Shown: positions 52,928 through 62,552, numbered from the stretch's first letter. The stretch is 64,000 nucleotides of DNA from an uncultured Collinsella sp. (GCA_900549745.1 URPJ01000005.1:31300-95299), one strand, 5' to 3'. The notes: generated by a model not told the origin, from the letters alone. Program-made: numbers and translations.

Positions 52928-52966
52928 ATGAAAACGTTTGACATATAAAAACGATTGACATATCTT
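52928..52966 (+). promoter_or_regulatory. scr promoter with two overlapping operators
   Basis: ATGAAAACGTTTGACAT (52928-52944) and ATAAAAACGATTGACAT (52945-52961) are directly adjacent 17-bp sites. A -35 TTGACA (52938-52943) and -10 TATCTT (52961-52966) with 17-bp spacing fit inside them, so repressor binding would block the promoter. Confidence 0.8.
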
Positions 52967-53009
52967 GCAGTTGTACCGAGTTAGTATCACGTGGGAAAGG
53001 AAGTCTCGG

Positions 53010-54392
53010 ATGCACAAGGTGTATTACCAGCCTGAGGGAATTTGGGTAGGCGACATCATGCCGTACGGCGAGGACGGCACGTTCTATCTCTATCATCAGC
53101 GTGACACGCGAAACCCCGGACCTTTCGGAGAGCCGTTTGGCTGGGCACTCGCGACAACCAAGGACTTCGTCAATTACAAAGACTTTGGCGAGAGCCTTGA
53201 GCGTGGCGGCGACGAGGAAGTCGACCAGTATGTTTATGCCGGCACGGTGTTTAAGGTGGGCGACAAGTACCATGCGCTCTACACTGGTTGCAATCGCGAT
53301 AAGGTCAAGGCGCGCTTGATGAAGCAGGTTCTTCTTCACGCAACGAGTGACGACGCCGTCAAGTGGGAGAAGAACATCGCTGAGACGCTGCTTCCGCCCC
53401 GGGAGGGTTACGATGACCGCAACTGGCGCGATCCCTTTGTGCTTTGGGATGAGGAGAACGAAGAGTACATGCTCATCCTCGGCACGCGTGTGGGCGAGGA
53501 CAAGCGTTTGATGACCGGTCGTCTGGTCAAGTTCACCTCCAAGGACCTGGATACCTGGGAGTTCCAGGGCGACTGGTGGAATCCGGGCCTGTACACCATG
53601 TTCGAGATGCCTGATCTCTTTAAGATGGGCGACTGGTGGTATCTGGTGTTCTCCGAGTACAGTGATGGCAACAAGACCCGTTACCGCATGTCTCGCTCTA
53701 TCAACGGTCCTTGGATCACTCCCGCGGACGATTCCTTCGATGGCCGCGCGTACTATGCCGCGCGTACCGCATTTGACGGCGAGCGCCGCGTTCTCTTTGG
53801 TTGGGTTCCTACGCGTGACGAGGGCGGCGACCCCAGCTCTTACCTGTGGGGTGGCACCTTTATGCCCCTCGAGATCGTTCAGCGTGCCGACGGAACGCTC
53901 GGCACCAAGCTTCCTGACAGCATGCTTGGCGCCTTTGGCGAGGCTAAGGCAGTCGAGGCCTTTGAGCTCTCCTGCGAGTCGGGCAAGGTCGAGCAGGTGC
54001 TCGCCGCGGATGCCGGTTCCACCTATATGCTCGATGCCGACATCGAGCTCGCCGGTGACGCTGCCGGCTTCTCGGTGAAGCTTGCCGAGGACGCCGAGTC
54101 CGGTCTTGCCTATGAGTTCCGCGCCAACCTGCGTGAGGGCAAGCTCGAGTTTACGGCGGCGCCCCAGTATCCGTGGTTCCAGGTCAACAACATGGGCCTC
54201 GAGCGTCCGTTGTTCTTTAAGGGCGAGGGCACTCATCATGTGCGCCTGGTCGTTGACGACGATATCGCGACCATCTTTGTCGATGATGTTGCGCTTAACG
54301 CTCGATTCTGCAATAAGCAGGGCCAGGGTGTGGCGCTGACGGTCACCGACGGTACGCTTAAGTGCGCAAATGCAACGATCGCGTCTCTGTAA
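53010..54392 (+). CDS. GH32 family beta-fructosidase (non-canonical nucleophile motif)
   Basis: The 460-residue protein has a GH32 five-bladed propeller and a C-terminal beta-sandwich. The usual NDPNG block is replaced by GIWVGDIMPYGEDGTFYLYHQRD at the N terminus, keeping an Asp. The stabilising NWRDPF and the acid/base EMPDLF motifs are present. This variant group of GH32 may act on fructans or fructosides other than sucrose phosphate. ATG at 53010 follows GGAAAGGAAG. It is the first gene of the operon with the PTS permease. Confidence 0.88.
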   Translation: MHKVYYQPEGIWVGDIMPYGEDGTFYLYHQRDTRNPGPFGEPFGWALATTKDFVNYKDFGESLERGGDEEVDQYVYAGTVFKVGDKYHALYTGCNRDKVKARLMKQVLLHATSDDAVKWEKNIAETLLPPREGYDDRNWRDPFVLWDEENEEYMLILGTRVGEDKRLMTGRLVKFTSKDLDTWEFQGDWWNPGLYTMFEMPDLFKMGDWWYLVFSEYSDGNKTRYRMSRSINGPWITPADDSFDGRAYYAARTAFDGERRVLFGWVPTRDEGGDPSSYLWGGTFMPLEIVQRADGTLGTKLPDSMLGAFGEAKAVEAFELSCESGKVEQVLAADAGSTYMLDADIELAGDAAGFSVKLAEDAESGLAYEFRANLREGKLEFTAAPQYPWFQVNNMGLERPLFFKGEGTHHVRLVVDDDIATIFVDDVALNARFCNKQGQGVALTVTDGTLKCANATIASL

Positions 54393-54437
54393 TGGCATCA
54401 AAACGTCTTATGATTTCGTAAAGGAATGGAGAGGAAC

Positions 54438-55889
54438 ATGGACTACAAAGTAGTGTCTCAGCAAGTCGTCGATAACGTCGGCGGTCTGGAGAACATCGAG
54501 GGCGCCACGCATTGCGTTACGCGTCTGCGTCTGGTGCTCAAGGATACGAGCAAGTACAACAAGGCCGAGCTCGAGAACATCGATGGCGTCAAGGGCGTGC
54601 TGTACAACAGCGGCCAGCTCATGATCATCTTCGGTACCGGTACCGTCAACAAGGTTTACGATGAGTTTATGGCTCTGACGGGCGTTAAGGAGATCAGCGC
54701 TTCCGAGGTCAAGGGCGCCGAGGCGGACAAGAAGGGCAAGTTCTTCTCGGTCCTCAAGGTATTCTCGGACATCTTTATCCCCATCATTCCCGCTTTCGTC
54801 GGCGCTGCTATCATCATCGGCCTTAAGTCGCTGATCGTTGCCAACGGCCTCTTTGGCATGGAGGGCAGCCTCGCCGATCACAGCGAGTTCCTCAAGAACC
54901 TCGCAAGCTTCTTTGCCATTATCGCCACCACGTTTGACTACCTGCCTGTCCTGGTTATGTACAGCGCGGTGAAGCGTTTTGGCGGTAACCCGATTCTGGG
55001 CATCCTCGTCGGTATCGTCATGGTTCACCCGAGCCTTATGAACCGTAACGCGTTCGTTATGGATCCGTCGGGTGCTGAGTACTGGAACTTTGGTCCGCTC
55101 TCCATCCCCATGGTTGCTTTCCAGGGCGGCGTGTTCCCTGCAATCCTGACTGCCTGGTTTATGGCCAAGGTCGAAAAGATTGCCCAGAAGTACATCCCCG
55201 AGGTCGTCTCGTTTGTCTTTGTCCCGACCGTTACCCTGATTCTTGCTAACGTTGCCCTGTTCACCGTGTTCGGCCCGCTCGGCAACCTGATCGGCGACGT
55301 CCTCGCTGGCGTAATCGATGTCCTGTACAACAGGATGGGCGTCTTTGGCGCCTTTGTCTTTGCCGCGTTCCTGCAGCCGCTCGTCGTTACCGGTACGCAT
55401 CAGTTCATCCAGGGTATTGAGGCCAACCTCGTTGCCACGACTGGCTTCAACTACATCCAGGCAATCTGGTCGGTTTCCATCATCGCCCAGGGCGGTGGCG
55501 CCATCGGCATGTACCTCATTCACAAGAAGCATTCCAAAGAGCGCAACATCTGCATGTCGTCCTTTATCCCGACGCTGGTCGGTATCTCCGAGCCCGCAAT
55601 CTTTGCTGCAAACATGCGCTACTCGATCATCCCGTTCATCTGCGCTTGCATCGGTGCAGGCTGCGGCGGTGCCTTCGTGAAGCTCTTTGAGGTGCGCGCC
55701 ATCGGTCAGGGTCTGACCGGCGTGCTTGGCCTGCTCATCGTCACGCCCGAGACGCTCGTGTGGTATGTGGCTGGCAATCTCATCGCCTTTATCGTGCCGA
55801 TCGTCTTGATCTTTGCCTACAACAAGGCAAAGGGCGTGCCGACCACTGATGAAGAGGGCGCTGGTGCTGGCTTCGATGTCAGCTTCTAG
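54438..55889 (+). CDS. PTS sucrose/beta-glucoside-type EIIBC
   Basis: The 483-residue protein has an N-terminal EIIB domain with phospho-Cys26 in ATHCVTRLRL and a C-terminal EIIC with about ten membrane segments (GTHQFIQGIE; VGISEPAIFAANMR). No EIIA domain is fused, so it must borrow a glucose-type EIIA from elsewhere; the lactose-type EIIA at 742 belongs to another family. Context with GH32 genes favours sucrose. Confidence 0.92.
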   Translation: MDYKVVSQQVVDNVGGLENIEGATHCVTRLRLVLKDTSKYNKAELENIDGVKGVLYNSGQLMIIFGTGTVNKVYDEFMALTGVKEISASEVKGAEADKKGKFFSVLKVFSDIFIPIIPAFVGAAIIIGLKSLIVANGLFGMEGSLADHSEFLKNLASFFAIIATTFDYLPVLVMYSAVKRFGGNPILGILVGIVMVHPSLMNRNAFVMDPSGAEYWNFGPLSIPMVAFQGGVFPAILTAWFMAKVEKIAQKYIPEVVSFVFVPTVTLILANVALFTVFGPLGNLIGDVLAGVIDVLYNRMGVFGAFVFAAFLQPLVVTGTHQFIQGIEANLVATTGFNYIQAIWSVSIIAQGGGAIGMYLIHKKHSKERNICMSSFIPTLVGISEPAIFAANMRYSIIPFICACIGAGCGGAFVKLFEVRAIGQGLTGVLGLLIVTPETLVWYVAGNLIAFIVPIVLIFAYNKAKGVPTTDEEGAGAGFDVSF

Positions 55890-55926
55890 TTGAGCCGTTC
55901 AGCGTAATCTGAGGATAAGTCCATTT

Positions 55927-55968
55927 GGGGAAGGGCGTTCGACTCGTGTGAGTCGAGCGTCCTTCCCC
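55927..55968 (+). other. Stem-loop between EIIBC and the second GH32 gene
   Basis: GGGGAAGGGCGTTCGACT pairs with AGTCGAGCGTCCTTCCCC apart from one or two mismatches, with a short loop and no T run. It may shield or separate the last gene of the operon. Confidence 0.75.
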
Positions 55969-55990
55969 ATAGACGAGAAAGTCAACGGCG

Positions 55991-57433
55991 ATGTTTAATC
56001 AAAAAAATAAGGTGACACGCGCGGACTATGAGCAGTGGCGTGCCGGACAGGATGAGACGGCGGGTCGCATCGCGTCCGACCCCGATAGGCTCCTGTTCCA
56101 TGTGGAGCCTGAGCTTGGCTGGCTCAACGACCCCAACGGTTTGGTGCAGATCGGTGATACGTATCACATCTATCACCAATACGATCCATTCGATGCTGCG
56201 CATGGCGGTCCAGTGATTTGGAATCATCTGACAACAAAGGATTTTGTGACGTACGAGAATCGCGGCCCTGTGCTGTTCCCCGATTCCGATTTGGATTCGA
56301 GCGGAGCGTATTCTGGTTCTGCCTTTGTACACGACGGCAAGATTCACTACTTCTATACCGGCAACGTCAAGCATTTTGACCGCGATGATTACGACTACGT
56401 GTTGACGGGCCGTGAGCAAAACCAGATTCATGTGGTTGCCGAGAACCCCGACGAATTGGGCGAGAAGCGCATAGCTGTTGGGCCGGTCGATTACCCCGAC
56501 GATATCGGTACGCACGTGCGTGATCCCAAAATCCTTGAACACGATGGTATCTACTACATGGTTCTGGGCGCTCGTACGAAAGACGACCGCGGCTGCGTGC
56601 TTGTCTATACCTCGAGCGATCTAGAGGACTGGAGCTATGCGACGCGCATTGAGTTGGGCGAGAAGTTTGGCTTTATGTGGGAGTGCCCCGATCTGTTTGA
56701 GCTCGATGGTGAGCTTATTCTCGTTTGCTGTCCGCAGGGTGTGTCCGCCGATGGATGGCGTTACCGCAATCCGCACCAGTGCGTGTGGTTTCCCATCGAG
56801 GCCGATTGGGAGGCGCCGAGTTTTAAGATCGCCGGGCAGGGCATGCCCCCGATGGTCGATGCCGGCTTTGATTTCTACGCACCGCAGTCTTTTGAGGATG
56901 CTGCGGGTCGGCGTTTGATGATCGGGTGGTCGGGTTGCCCCGATGCGACGGCAAAAAGCCCGACGGTGGCACGCGGGTGGCAGTGCGCGTTGACGGTGCC
57001 GAGAGAACTGAGCATGCGCGATGGTAAGCTCTGTCAGCAGCCGGTGCACGAGATTGAGAGGATGCGCGGCGACTGCGTTTGCGCGACAGGCGGTGAAACC
57101 GTTGAGGAGCCGGGCCGCCTGTTTGATCTTGTGGTTTCCTGTGAGGGCGCACAGGTGATCGAGCTCGAAATCCGCAAGGGTGTCTTTGTGCGCTATGCAG
57201 ACGGGATGCTTACCCTCGACATGGGTGACGAAGGCTATGGGCGCGACCAGAGGTCGATCGAGCTCAGCGAGCTTCGCGACCTGCGCGTGCTTTCGGACAC
57301 TACGATGGTCGAGATTTTTGCAAATGGCGGCGAGGCGGCACTTACGAGCCGTACCTATTCGCCGGCGGTTCCGGCGATGGGGTTGCATGCCGAGGGTGCG
57401 GCGTCGATGGATTTCTACCGCCTCGCGCATTAA
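55991..57433 (+). CDS. scrB: GH32 sucrose-6-phosphate hydrolase
   Basis: The 480-residue protein has all canonical GH32 motifs: WLNDPNG (nucleophile Asp, about residue 45), HVRDPK (about 173) and WECPDLF (acid/base Glu, about 225). It cleaves sucrose 6-phosphate delivered by the PTS into glucose 6-phosphate and fructose. The ribosome-binding site is weak (GAGAAAG), and the upstream stem-loop may affect expression. Confidence 0.92.
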   Translation: MFNQKNKVTRADYEQWRAGQDETAGRIASDPDRLLFHVEPELGWLNDPNGLVQIGDTYHIYHQYDPFDAAHGGPVIWNHLTTKDFVTYENRGPVLFPDSDLDSSGAYSGSAFVHDGKIHYFYTGNVKHFDRDDYDYVLTGREQNQIHVVAENPDELGEKRIAVGPVDYPDDIGTHVRDPKILEHDGIYYMVLGARTKDDRGCVLVYTSSDLEDWSYATRIELGEKFGFMWECPDLFELDGELILVCCPQGVSADGWRYRNPHQCVWFPIEADWEAPSFKIAGQGMPPMVDAGFDFYAPQSFEDAAGRRLMIGWSGCPDATAKSPTVARGWQCALTVPRELSMRDGKLCQQPVHEIERMRGDCVCATGGETVEEPGRLFDLVVSCEGAQVIELEIRKGVFVRYADGMLTLDMGDEGYGRDQRSIELSELRDLRVLSDTTMVEIFANGGEAALTSRTYSPAVPAMGLHAEGAASMDFYRLAH

Positions 57434-57584
57434 CCGTGTGTGGAGCGCGATTGGACTTGCTGGGCGGAATGTGTCGCAGTCGCTGCAGCGAACTACCGTT
57501 CATCGCGTATAGCTACCGTTTGCGGAATAAGTAACACTCCTTAATAAACCGTGTAGAATCTCAGATAAGCACGGAGTTTTCCAG

Positions 57585-57628
57585 GGAGACGCTGTCCTTT
57601 GTTGTGTGCAAGGGGCGGCGTCTCTTTG
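57585..57628 (+). terminator. Possible terminator upstream of the DegV gene
   Basis: GAGACGCTGTCCTTTG pairs with CAAGGGGCGGCGTCTC with a few mismatches, followed by TTT. ACCGTTCAT (57495-57503) lies upstream in the same gap. Confidence 0.55.
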
Positions 57629-57708
57629 GCGCTTGGACGCCGTTGTGCAACAGCGCGGCGCGCGTGTCATGTATTGAAAAGCCAATGTCGAGATGGGTCG
57701 TGATATTA

Positions 57709-58563
57709 ATGGGCAAGTACGTAATCGTGGTCGAGTCTGGGTCGGATGTGACGCCGGAGCTCTGCGAGCGCTACGGCATCGTGCGCGTGCCCATGCATGT
57801 CACGATTGGTGACGAGACCGTCGAGGACGGCTCGATCGATCCGCTCGAGATTTATTCGCGCTGCAATGAGTTTGGCGTGATGCCCAAGACCAGTGGCTGC
57901 GCGCCTGCGGATTTTGCTCACGTGTACGACCGCATTCACGCTGAGCAGCCCGACGCGACTATTTTGCATCTTGCATATTCCGAGGCCACGACCTGTTCGC
58001 ATCAGTCCTCAAAGATTGCGGCCCAGGGGCGCGACTACGTGTTCTCCATGGACACGCGCTTTGTCTCGGTAGGCCAGTCGCTTGTTGTCGTCGAGACCGC
58101 CAAATACATCGAGGCTCACCCCGATGCCACCGTCGACGAGATCTTCGCCTTCGCGAACTCCGTCATGGACCGCGTGCTGTTGGGCTTTGTTCCTACGGAC
58201 CTTGCCTTCCTTAAGGCGGGCGGTCGCTTGTCCAACGTCGCGTTCCTGGGCGCCCATCTGCTCAAGATTAAGCCCTGCATTGAGGTAACGGGCGGCAAGT
58301 TCGTGGCAACCAAGAAGTTCCGCGGCTCTATGCTCAAGTGCGCCCGCGCCTTTATTGACCACATGGTTGCGAAGGGCGAGATCGACTACTCGCACATTGG
58401 CCTGGCGTATTCGGTAGGCCTTTCCCAGGAGCTGCGCGACGACATGGAAGTCTATGCGCACGACCTGGGCTTTAAGGACATTACCTGGACTCAGGTCGGC
58501 GGCGTCATCTCGAGCCACTGCGGCCCGACCGCCTTCGGTGCGGTGCTCACGCTCAAGGCGTAA
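57709..58563 (+). CDS. DegV-family fatty-acid-binding protein
   Basis: The 284-residue protein has the DegV N-terminal VIVVESGSDVTPEL, PKTSGCAPADF and SMDTRFVSVGQSLVV, and the C-terminal YSVGL and HCGPTAFG blocks. DegV proteins bind fatty acids; some act as the FakB subunit of fatty-acid kinase. No FakA is nearby. ATG at 57709 is chosen over the longer frame because the domain begins there, although the ribosome-binding site is weak. Confidence 0.9.
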   Translation: MGKYVIVVESGSDVTPELCERYGIVRVPMHVTIGDETVEDGSIDPLEIYSRCNEFGVMPKTSGCAPADFAHVYDRIHAEQPDATILHLAYSEATTCSHQSSKIAAQGRDYVFSMDTRFVSVGQSLVVVETAKYIEAHPDATVDEIFAFANSVMDRVLLGFVPTDLAFLKAGGRLSNVAFLGAHLLKIKPCIEVTGGKFVATKKFRGSMLKCARAFIDHMVAKGEIDYSHIGLAYSVGLSQELRDDMEVYAHDLGFKDITWTQVGGVISSHCGPTAFGAVLTLKA

Positions 58564-58749
58564 GGCCTGGCGTCTATCGATTTCTATTGCCTCGGCGGCG
58601 GGCGGGTTGCGACAACCTACCCGCCGCTCTTGCGTGGGGTCAAATAGAACAACCCAATTGACGGCTAAACCGTTTCGCCATCATGCATATGGGCTAGAAT
58701 GACTCTGGCATTTATGTAGCTAAAACCAATGAGAGGCAAGGTAGCGGGA

Positions 58750-59568
58750 ATGGCTGAGATGACGCTCGAGGGTGTGGACGCTCGTCCTGAGGACTCTGCG
58801 TTTGTCCTGGGCCGCGTGCATTCGATTGAGACGATGGGAACGGTCGATGGACCGGGCATCCGCTTTGTGGTGTTTGTTCAGGGCTGCCCCATGCGCTGTG
58901 CGTATTGCCACAACCCCGATACCTGGTCGGTTAACGGCGGCACCATGGTGACCGTCGAGCACCTGATGGACGAGTTCCAGAGCAACCATGAGTTTTACCG
59001 CAGCGGTGGTATTACGGTGTCCGGCGGCGAGCCGCTCCTACAGCCTGAGTTTTTGGCCGACCTGTTCCGCGCCATGCACAATAACCCCGATGGTCGTGTG
59101 CACACCTGCTTGGATAGCTGCGGCTATGCGTTCGATCCCGCGCATCCCGAGAAGTTCGATGCCGTACTCAATGAGACCGATATGGTGCTGCTCGACATTA
59201 AACACGCCGATCCCGTCGAGCATAAAAAGCTGACCGGTTGCGATCCCGCACGCATTCTGGCGTTTGGTGATGAGCTTGCGCGTCGCAAGATTAAGGTCGT
59301 TATCCGCCACGTGGTAGTGCCGGGTATCACCGATACGGTGGAGGAATGCGAGAAGCTCGGTCGCCTGATCGCCCCGTGGCATAACGTGGTCGGTCTGGAA
59401 ATGCTGCCGTATCACACGATGGGTGTCGTCAAGTACGAGCAATTGGGCATTCCCTATAAGCTCGAGGGCGTTCCACAGATGGATACCGCGCGCATGCCCG
59501 AGCTGCGCAACGCCGTCATGATGGGCATGAAAAAGCGCCGCGCGGAACTCAAAAACGCCATCGGCTAG
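58750..59568 (+). CDS. pflA: Pyruvate formate-lyase-activating enzyme
   Basis: The 272-residue radical SAM enzyme has CPMRCAYCHNPD (the CxxxCxxC iron-sulfur motif, about residue 45), SGGEPLLQPEF, and a C-terminal MLPYHTMGVVKYEQLG. It installs the glycyl radical on PFL, here presumably on the separate subunit at 51264. It is 7 kb from the PFL genes, separated by the sucrose module. The start could be 58729 or 58750; neither ribosome-binding site is strong. Confidence 0.94.
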   Translation: MAEMTLEGVDARPEDSAFVLGRVHSIETMGTVDGPGIRFVVFVQGCPMRCAYCHNPDTWSVNGGTMVTVEHLMDEFQSNHEFYRSGGITVSGGEPLLQPEFLADLFRAMHNNPDGRVHTCLDSCGYAFDPAHPEKFDAVLNETDMVLLDIKHADPVEHKKLTGCDPARILAFGDELARRKIKVVIRHVVVPGITDTVEECEKLGRLIAPWHNVVGLEMLPYHTMGVVKYEQLGIPYKLEGVPQMDTARMPELRNAVMMGMKKRRAELKNAIG

Positions 59569-59588
59569 CGATCCATTTTCGCCCCCAA

Positions 59589-59623
59589 GGGCACTCATTG
59601 GGGACAGACTTAAATGAGTGCCC
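59589..59623. repeat. GGGGACAGACTT palindrome
   Basis: GGGCACTCATT and AATGAGTGCCC enclose GGGGACAGACTTA. The GGGGACAG core recurs near 1240 and related GGGGACGTTCTT forms occur at about 5946 and 40006. Confidence 0.8.
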
Positions 59624-59658
59624 CCGGGCACCTAGTTGATTGCTAAAGAGCCCCGTCA

Positions 59659-59725
59659 AGTTGCGGTGGAATAGTTCTTGTGTATCGGCTTATGCCGCCC
59701 AAACAGGAACTATTTCACCGCAACT
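59659..59725. repeat. REP-like inverted repeat, copy 2 (AGTTGCGGTG family)
   Basis: AGTTGCGGTGGAATAGTTC and GAACTATTTCACCGCAACT form the arms. The outer part equals copy 1 at 1155, while the inner four bases changed on both sides (GTTC/GAAC versus GGGA/TCCC). An inner CGGC-TTAT-GCCG hairpin is also paired. Confidence 0.8.
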
Positions 59726-59883
59726 GCGTTTTGGGCAGAGATGCGCAACATAACCGGTGAATTTGCATAGAAACGCTTGTGGTTTCTTTAAAGACACCTT
59801 AAACGCCGCTGAATATCTTTGGAAAGAAATGCCTGCTCGGTATTATGCTGCTCGTATATAAACGGTAGCAGTCAGGAGACCAC

Positions 59884-61002
59884 GTGCGAAGCAACGCATC
59901 GCGGGACGAGTATGTGCCGCAGCATGGCAGCAGATATGAGACGAAGGGCACGCCTTCGCGTGGCCTCGCTGACGTTCGCATCCGCGTGACGAAGATTGCC
60001 GCCGTTGGGATGCTAACGTTGGCGGTTATTATCCTCGGAATTACCGCCAAAACCTACGCGTCGGAGCGAATGGCACACTCAGATGCGTCAACGGTACAGA
60101 TGCAAAACATAAAGGTCTCTGAATCTAAAGCCACCGCAAGTCAAACCCTGTCGACAGCGAGCCTTAAGACGAGGCTTTCGAAGGCGGACTTTAACGATAT
60201 TCCCTCAGGCGATACCGTGCAGACCTTCTCATTGGTTGATGACCAGATCCCCGCCCTGGAGGATGAGAGCCTCGCCGCACTCCAAGATGCCCTTGATCAG
60301 GCCCGGGAATTGGGCGATGTGGGCGTGGTGTTTTACGATTTGTCGAGCGGCAAGGGCGTGACGTATAACGCCGATGTCGAGGTTTACGGCGCGAGTAGCT
60401 ACAAGGCACTCTATGCGTTGTACATCTGCGAATCTCTGGTCGAGACGGGCCAGGTCTCACTTGATGATTCCCTTGGCACCTATGGTGGCTATAACATGGG
60501 CTGGCAGACGGTGCGCGACCTAATCGAGGCCGCGGTCGTTAATTCGGACAACGATTCGTTTATTGCGTTACGCGCGGCGTTTGACCGTGTCGGTTACGAG
60601 GATTGGATTGTCAGTCTTGGCATCGATTACGATACCGCGCTCGATCCGATGAGTGATTTTCCCACCTATTGCCCGCGCACTTCTGCTAGGTTATGGCGTG
60701 AGATGAGCGAGTATCTGAGCACGGATACCGAGACTTCACAGTGGTTGTCGGGCCTTCTGGCATCAACATCGCGCTCGTTTATTCGCGATGGCATTGCGGA
60801 CGATCAGGTCTTGGTGCGCAACAAGGCAGGCTGGATCAGCGAGGACGGTTGCTATTCGACATGTGATGCCGGACTGATCGACGTCGACGGCCATAGCTAT
60901 GTTATGAGCATCATGACGTCGATGCCGTGGAGCGACCAATCGAGTGAGGCCGTGGCCGCGATTGCAAAGGCGCTCTATGATGTGCGGTCCTCGTTGGCCT
61001 AG
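59884..61002 (+). CDS. Membrane-anchored class A beta-lactamase-like serine hydrolase
   Basis: The 372-residue protein starts at GTG with CAGGAG upstream. A single membrane segment (about residues 36-54) follows a basic N terminus. The catalytic domain has the SxxK motif SSYK (171-174), SDN (221-223) and a KAG in place of KTG (VRNKAGW). This is the beta-lactamase2-type fold seen in penicillin-interacting serine hydrolases. I see no clear Glu166 equivalent, so cell-wall peptidase or esterase activity is as likely as antibiotic hydrolysis. Confidence 0.85.
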   Translation: MRSNASRDEYVPQHGSRYETKGTPSRGLADVRIRVTKIAAVGMLTLAVIILGITAKTYASERMAHSDASTVQMQNIKVSESKATASQTLSTASLKTRLSKADFNDIPSGDTVQTFSLVDDQIPALEDESLAALQDALDQARELGDVGVVFYDLSSGKGVTYNADVEVYGASSYKALYALYICESLVETGQVSLDDSLGTYGGYNMGWQTVRDLIEAAVVNSDNDSFIALRAAFDRVGYEDWIVSLGIDYDTALDPMSDFPTYCPRTSARLWREMSEYLSTDTETSQWLSGLLASTSRSFIRDGIADDQVLVRNKAGWISEDGCYSTCDAGLIDVDGHSYVMSIMTSMPWSDQSSEAVAAIAKALYDVRSSLA

Positions 61003-61081
61003 CGACTTCGTAAAAAGTGAAAGATCCAAAATGCTGGTACCATACCGTGGATAAGCAATTTGTACGGATTTGGGGGATGGC

Positions 61082-61822
61082 ATGGCAACCATCGCGATCA
61101 TAGGCGCACTCGAAAAAGAGGTTGCGCAGATTAAGGAAGAGCTGAGTGGCGCGCATGAGGCGCAGGAGGCGGGCTTGACCGTTGTGAGCGGCGAGCTTGA
61201 CGGTCTGACGGTGGTTGCCACGACCGCTGGCATGGGTACCGTGAACGCCGCTGCCGCAACGCAGCATCTCATCAGCAAATACGCCCCGCAGGCCGTTGTG
61301 TTTTCGGGTATCGCGGGAGGCCTAAACCCTAAACTGCATATTAACGACGTGGTTATAGGCAGGTACCTGCGCTATCTCGATACCGATACGGCACTCATTG
61401 CCGAGTCGGCACCGGGGCTTGAGGAATTTACCTCGACGCCGGCGTTGGCTAATATTGCCGCCGCCGTGCTTGCCGAGCATGGATTTGTGGATGCCTCGGC
61501 GGATGAGACTTCTGCGAAGAAGGACCCCAAGCAGTTCCTGTGTGGCACTATCGCCACGGGCGACCGCTTTGTTACGGGTGACGCCATGCGTAACGCTGCT
61601 ATTGAGGCCACGCATGCCGATTGCGTCGAGATGGAGGGCGCGGCAATTGCGCATATCGCGGCCAAGAATGGTGTCGATTGCCTAGTGCTGCGCGCTATCA
61701 GCGATAATTGTGACGAGGCATATGACGTGTTTTGCGAGCGCGAGTTCGATCTGGATGAGTACGCCCGTACCGCGAGCGGCATCACGCTTGACATCGTTCG
61801 TCGTATCGCCGCCGCGCAATAG
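61082..61822 (+). CDS. mtnN: 5'-methylthioadenosine/S-adenosylhomocysteine nucleosidase
   Basis: The 246-residue protein has IIGALEKEVAQIKEEL at the start, TTAGMGTVNAAAATQHLI, VFSGIAGGLNP, ATGDRFV, CVEMEGAAIAHIA with the catalytic Glu region and AISDNCDE with the catalytic Asp. It cleaves adenine from MTA and SAH, by-products of SAM use, which radical SAM enzymes such as the PFL activase also generate in related form (5'-deoxyadenosine). ATG at 61082 follows GGGGGATGG. Confidence 0.94.
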   Translation: MATIAIIGALEKEVAQIKEELSGAHEAQEAGLTVVSGELDGLTVVATTAGMGTVNAAAATQHLISKYAPQAVVFSGIAGGLNPKLHINDVVIGRYLRYLDTDTALIAESAPGLEEFTSTPALANIAAAVLAEHGFVDASADETSAKKDPKQFLCGTIATGDRFVTGDAMRNAAIEATHADCVEMEGAAIAHIAAKNGVDCLVLRAISDNCDEAYDVFCEREFDLDEYARTASGITLDIVRRIAAAQ

Positions 61823-61861
61823 CACGCCAGTTTTGTAAGAACCTACGACCAAGGAGTGTCC

Positions 61862-62452
61862 ATGGCCGATTCCATTAACTACCAGCTTGCCAAGTTCGTT
61901 GCCAGCTATGGCAAGGTTTCGCAGATTCCCGAGTCCACCTGCCCCGAGGTGAGCTTCGTCGGCCGCTCCAACGTGGGCAAGTCGTCGATCATGAACAAGC
62001 TTTTTGGCCGCAAAAACCTGGTCAAGGTTTCGAGCACGCCGGGCAAGACGAGCAACATCAACTTCTTTGAGGCTGACGACGTGCACTTCGTCGACCTGCC
62101 GGGCTATGGTTTCGCCCGTCGTTCCAAGGCCGAGCGCGACCGTTGGGCCGAGCTCATCGGCGACTTCTTCGACTCCGAGCGCAGCTTTAACCTGGTTGTA
62201 TCGCTGGTGGACATTCGCCACGACCCGAGCAAGCTCGACCATGACATGATCGACTACCTGCAGGGCAACGAGTTCAACTTTATCGTCTGCCTCACCAAGG
62301 CCGACAAGCTCAGCCGCACCCAGCAGGCCCGCCAGGCAGCAGCCATCAAAAAGCAGCTCAACGTTCCGGCCGAGAACGTAATCATCACAAGCTCCCAAAC
62401 CGGTACCGGCATCGACGAACTCAAAAAGCGCATCGCCGAGGCCTGCCTCTAG
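61862..62452 (+). CDS. engB: Ribosome biogenesis GTP-binding protein YsxC/EngB
   Basis: The 196-residue GTPase has G1 GRSNVGKSS (about residues 34-42), G2 TPGKTSNINFF, G3 DLPGYGFA and G4 TKADK. EngB assists assembly of the large ribosomal subunit. ATG at 61862 follows AAGGAG; the frame from 61856 adds two residues without support. It is 39 bases from mtnN and probably cotranscribed. Confidence 0.95.
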   Translation: MADSINYQLAKFVASYGKVSQIPESTCPEVSFVGRSNVGKSSIMNKLFGRKNLVKVSSTPGKTSNINFFEADDVHFVDLPGYGFARRSKAERDRWAELIGDFFDSERSFNLVVSLVDIRHDPSKLDHDMIDYLQGNEFNFIVCLTKADKLSRTQQARQAAAIKKQLNVPAENVIITSSQTGTGIDELKKRIAEACL

Positions 62453-62487
62453 GGCATGCCGCACTGTCAAACAACTTTTGTCTATCT

Positions 62488-62540
62488 ATATCACCCCAGT
62501 GATAGTTATTGGTAAACTATCACTGGGGTGATATTTTTGT
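62488..62540 (+). promoter_or_regulatory. Perfect 20-bp palindrome between engB and the toxin module
   Basis: ATATCACCCCAGTGATAGTT (62488-62507) and its complement (62515-62534) have a seven-base loop and are followed by TTTTGTTT. It can serve as the engB terminator. It may also be the operator of the HTH protein of the module. GGAGG follows at once before the toxin start. Confidence 0.85.
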
Positions 62541-62552
62541 TTGGAGGTCGAT

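Noticed and set aside
59884..61002. Antibiotic-resistance beta-lactamase
   Set aside because: SxxK and SDN motifs are present, but KTG is KAG and no Glu166 counterpart is clear. The fold is shared with non-resistance serine hydrolases.
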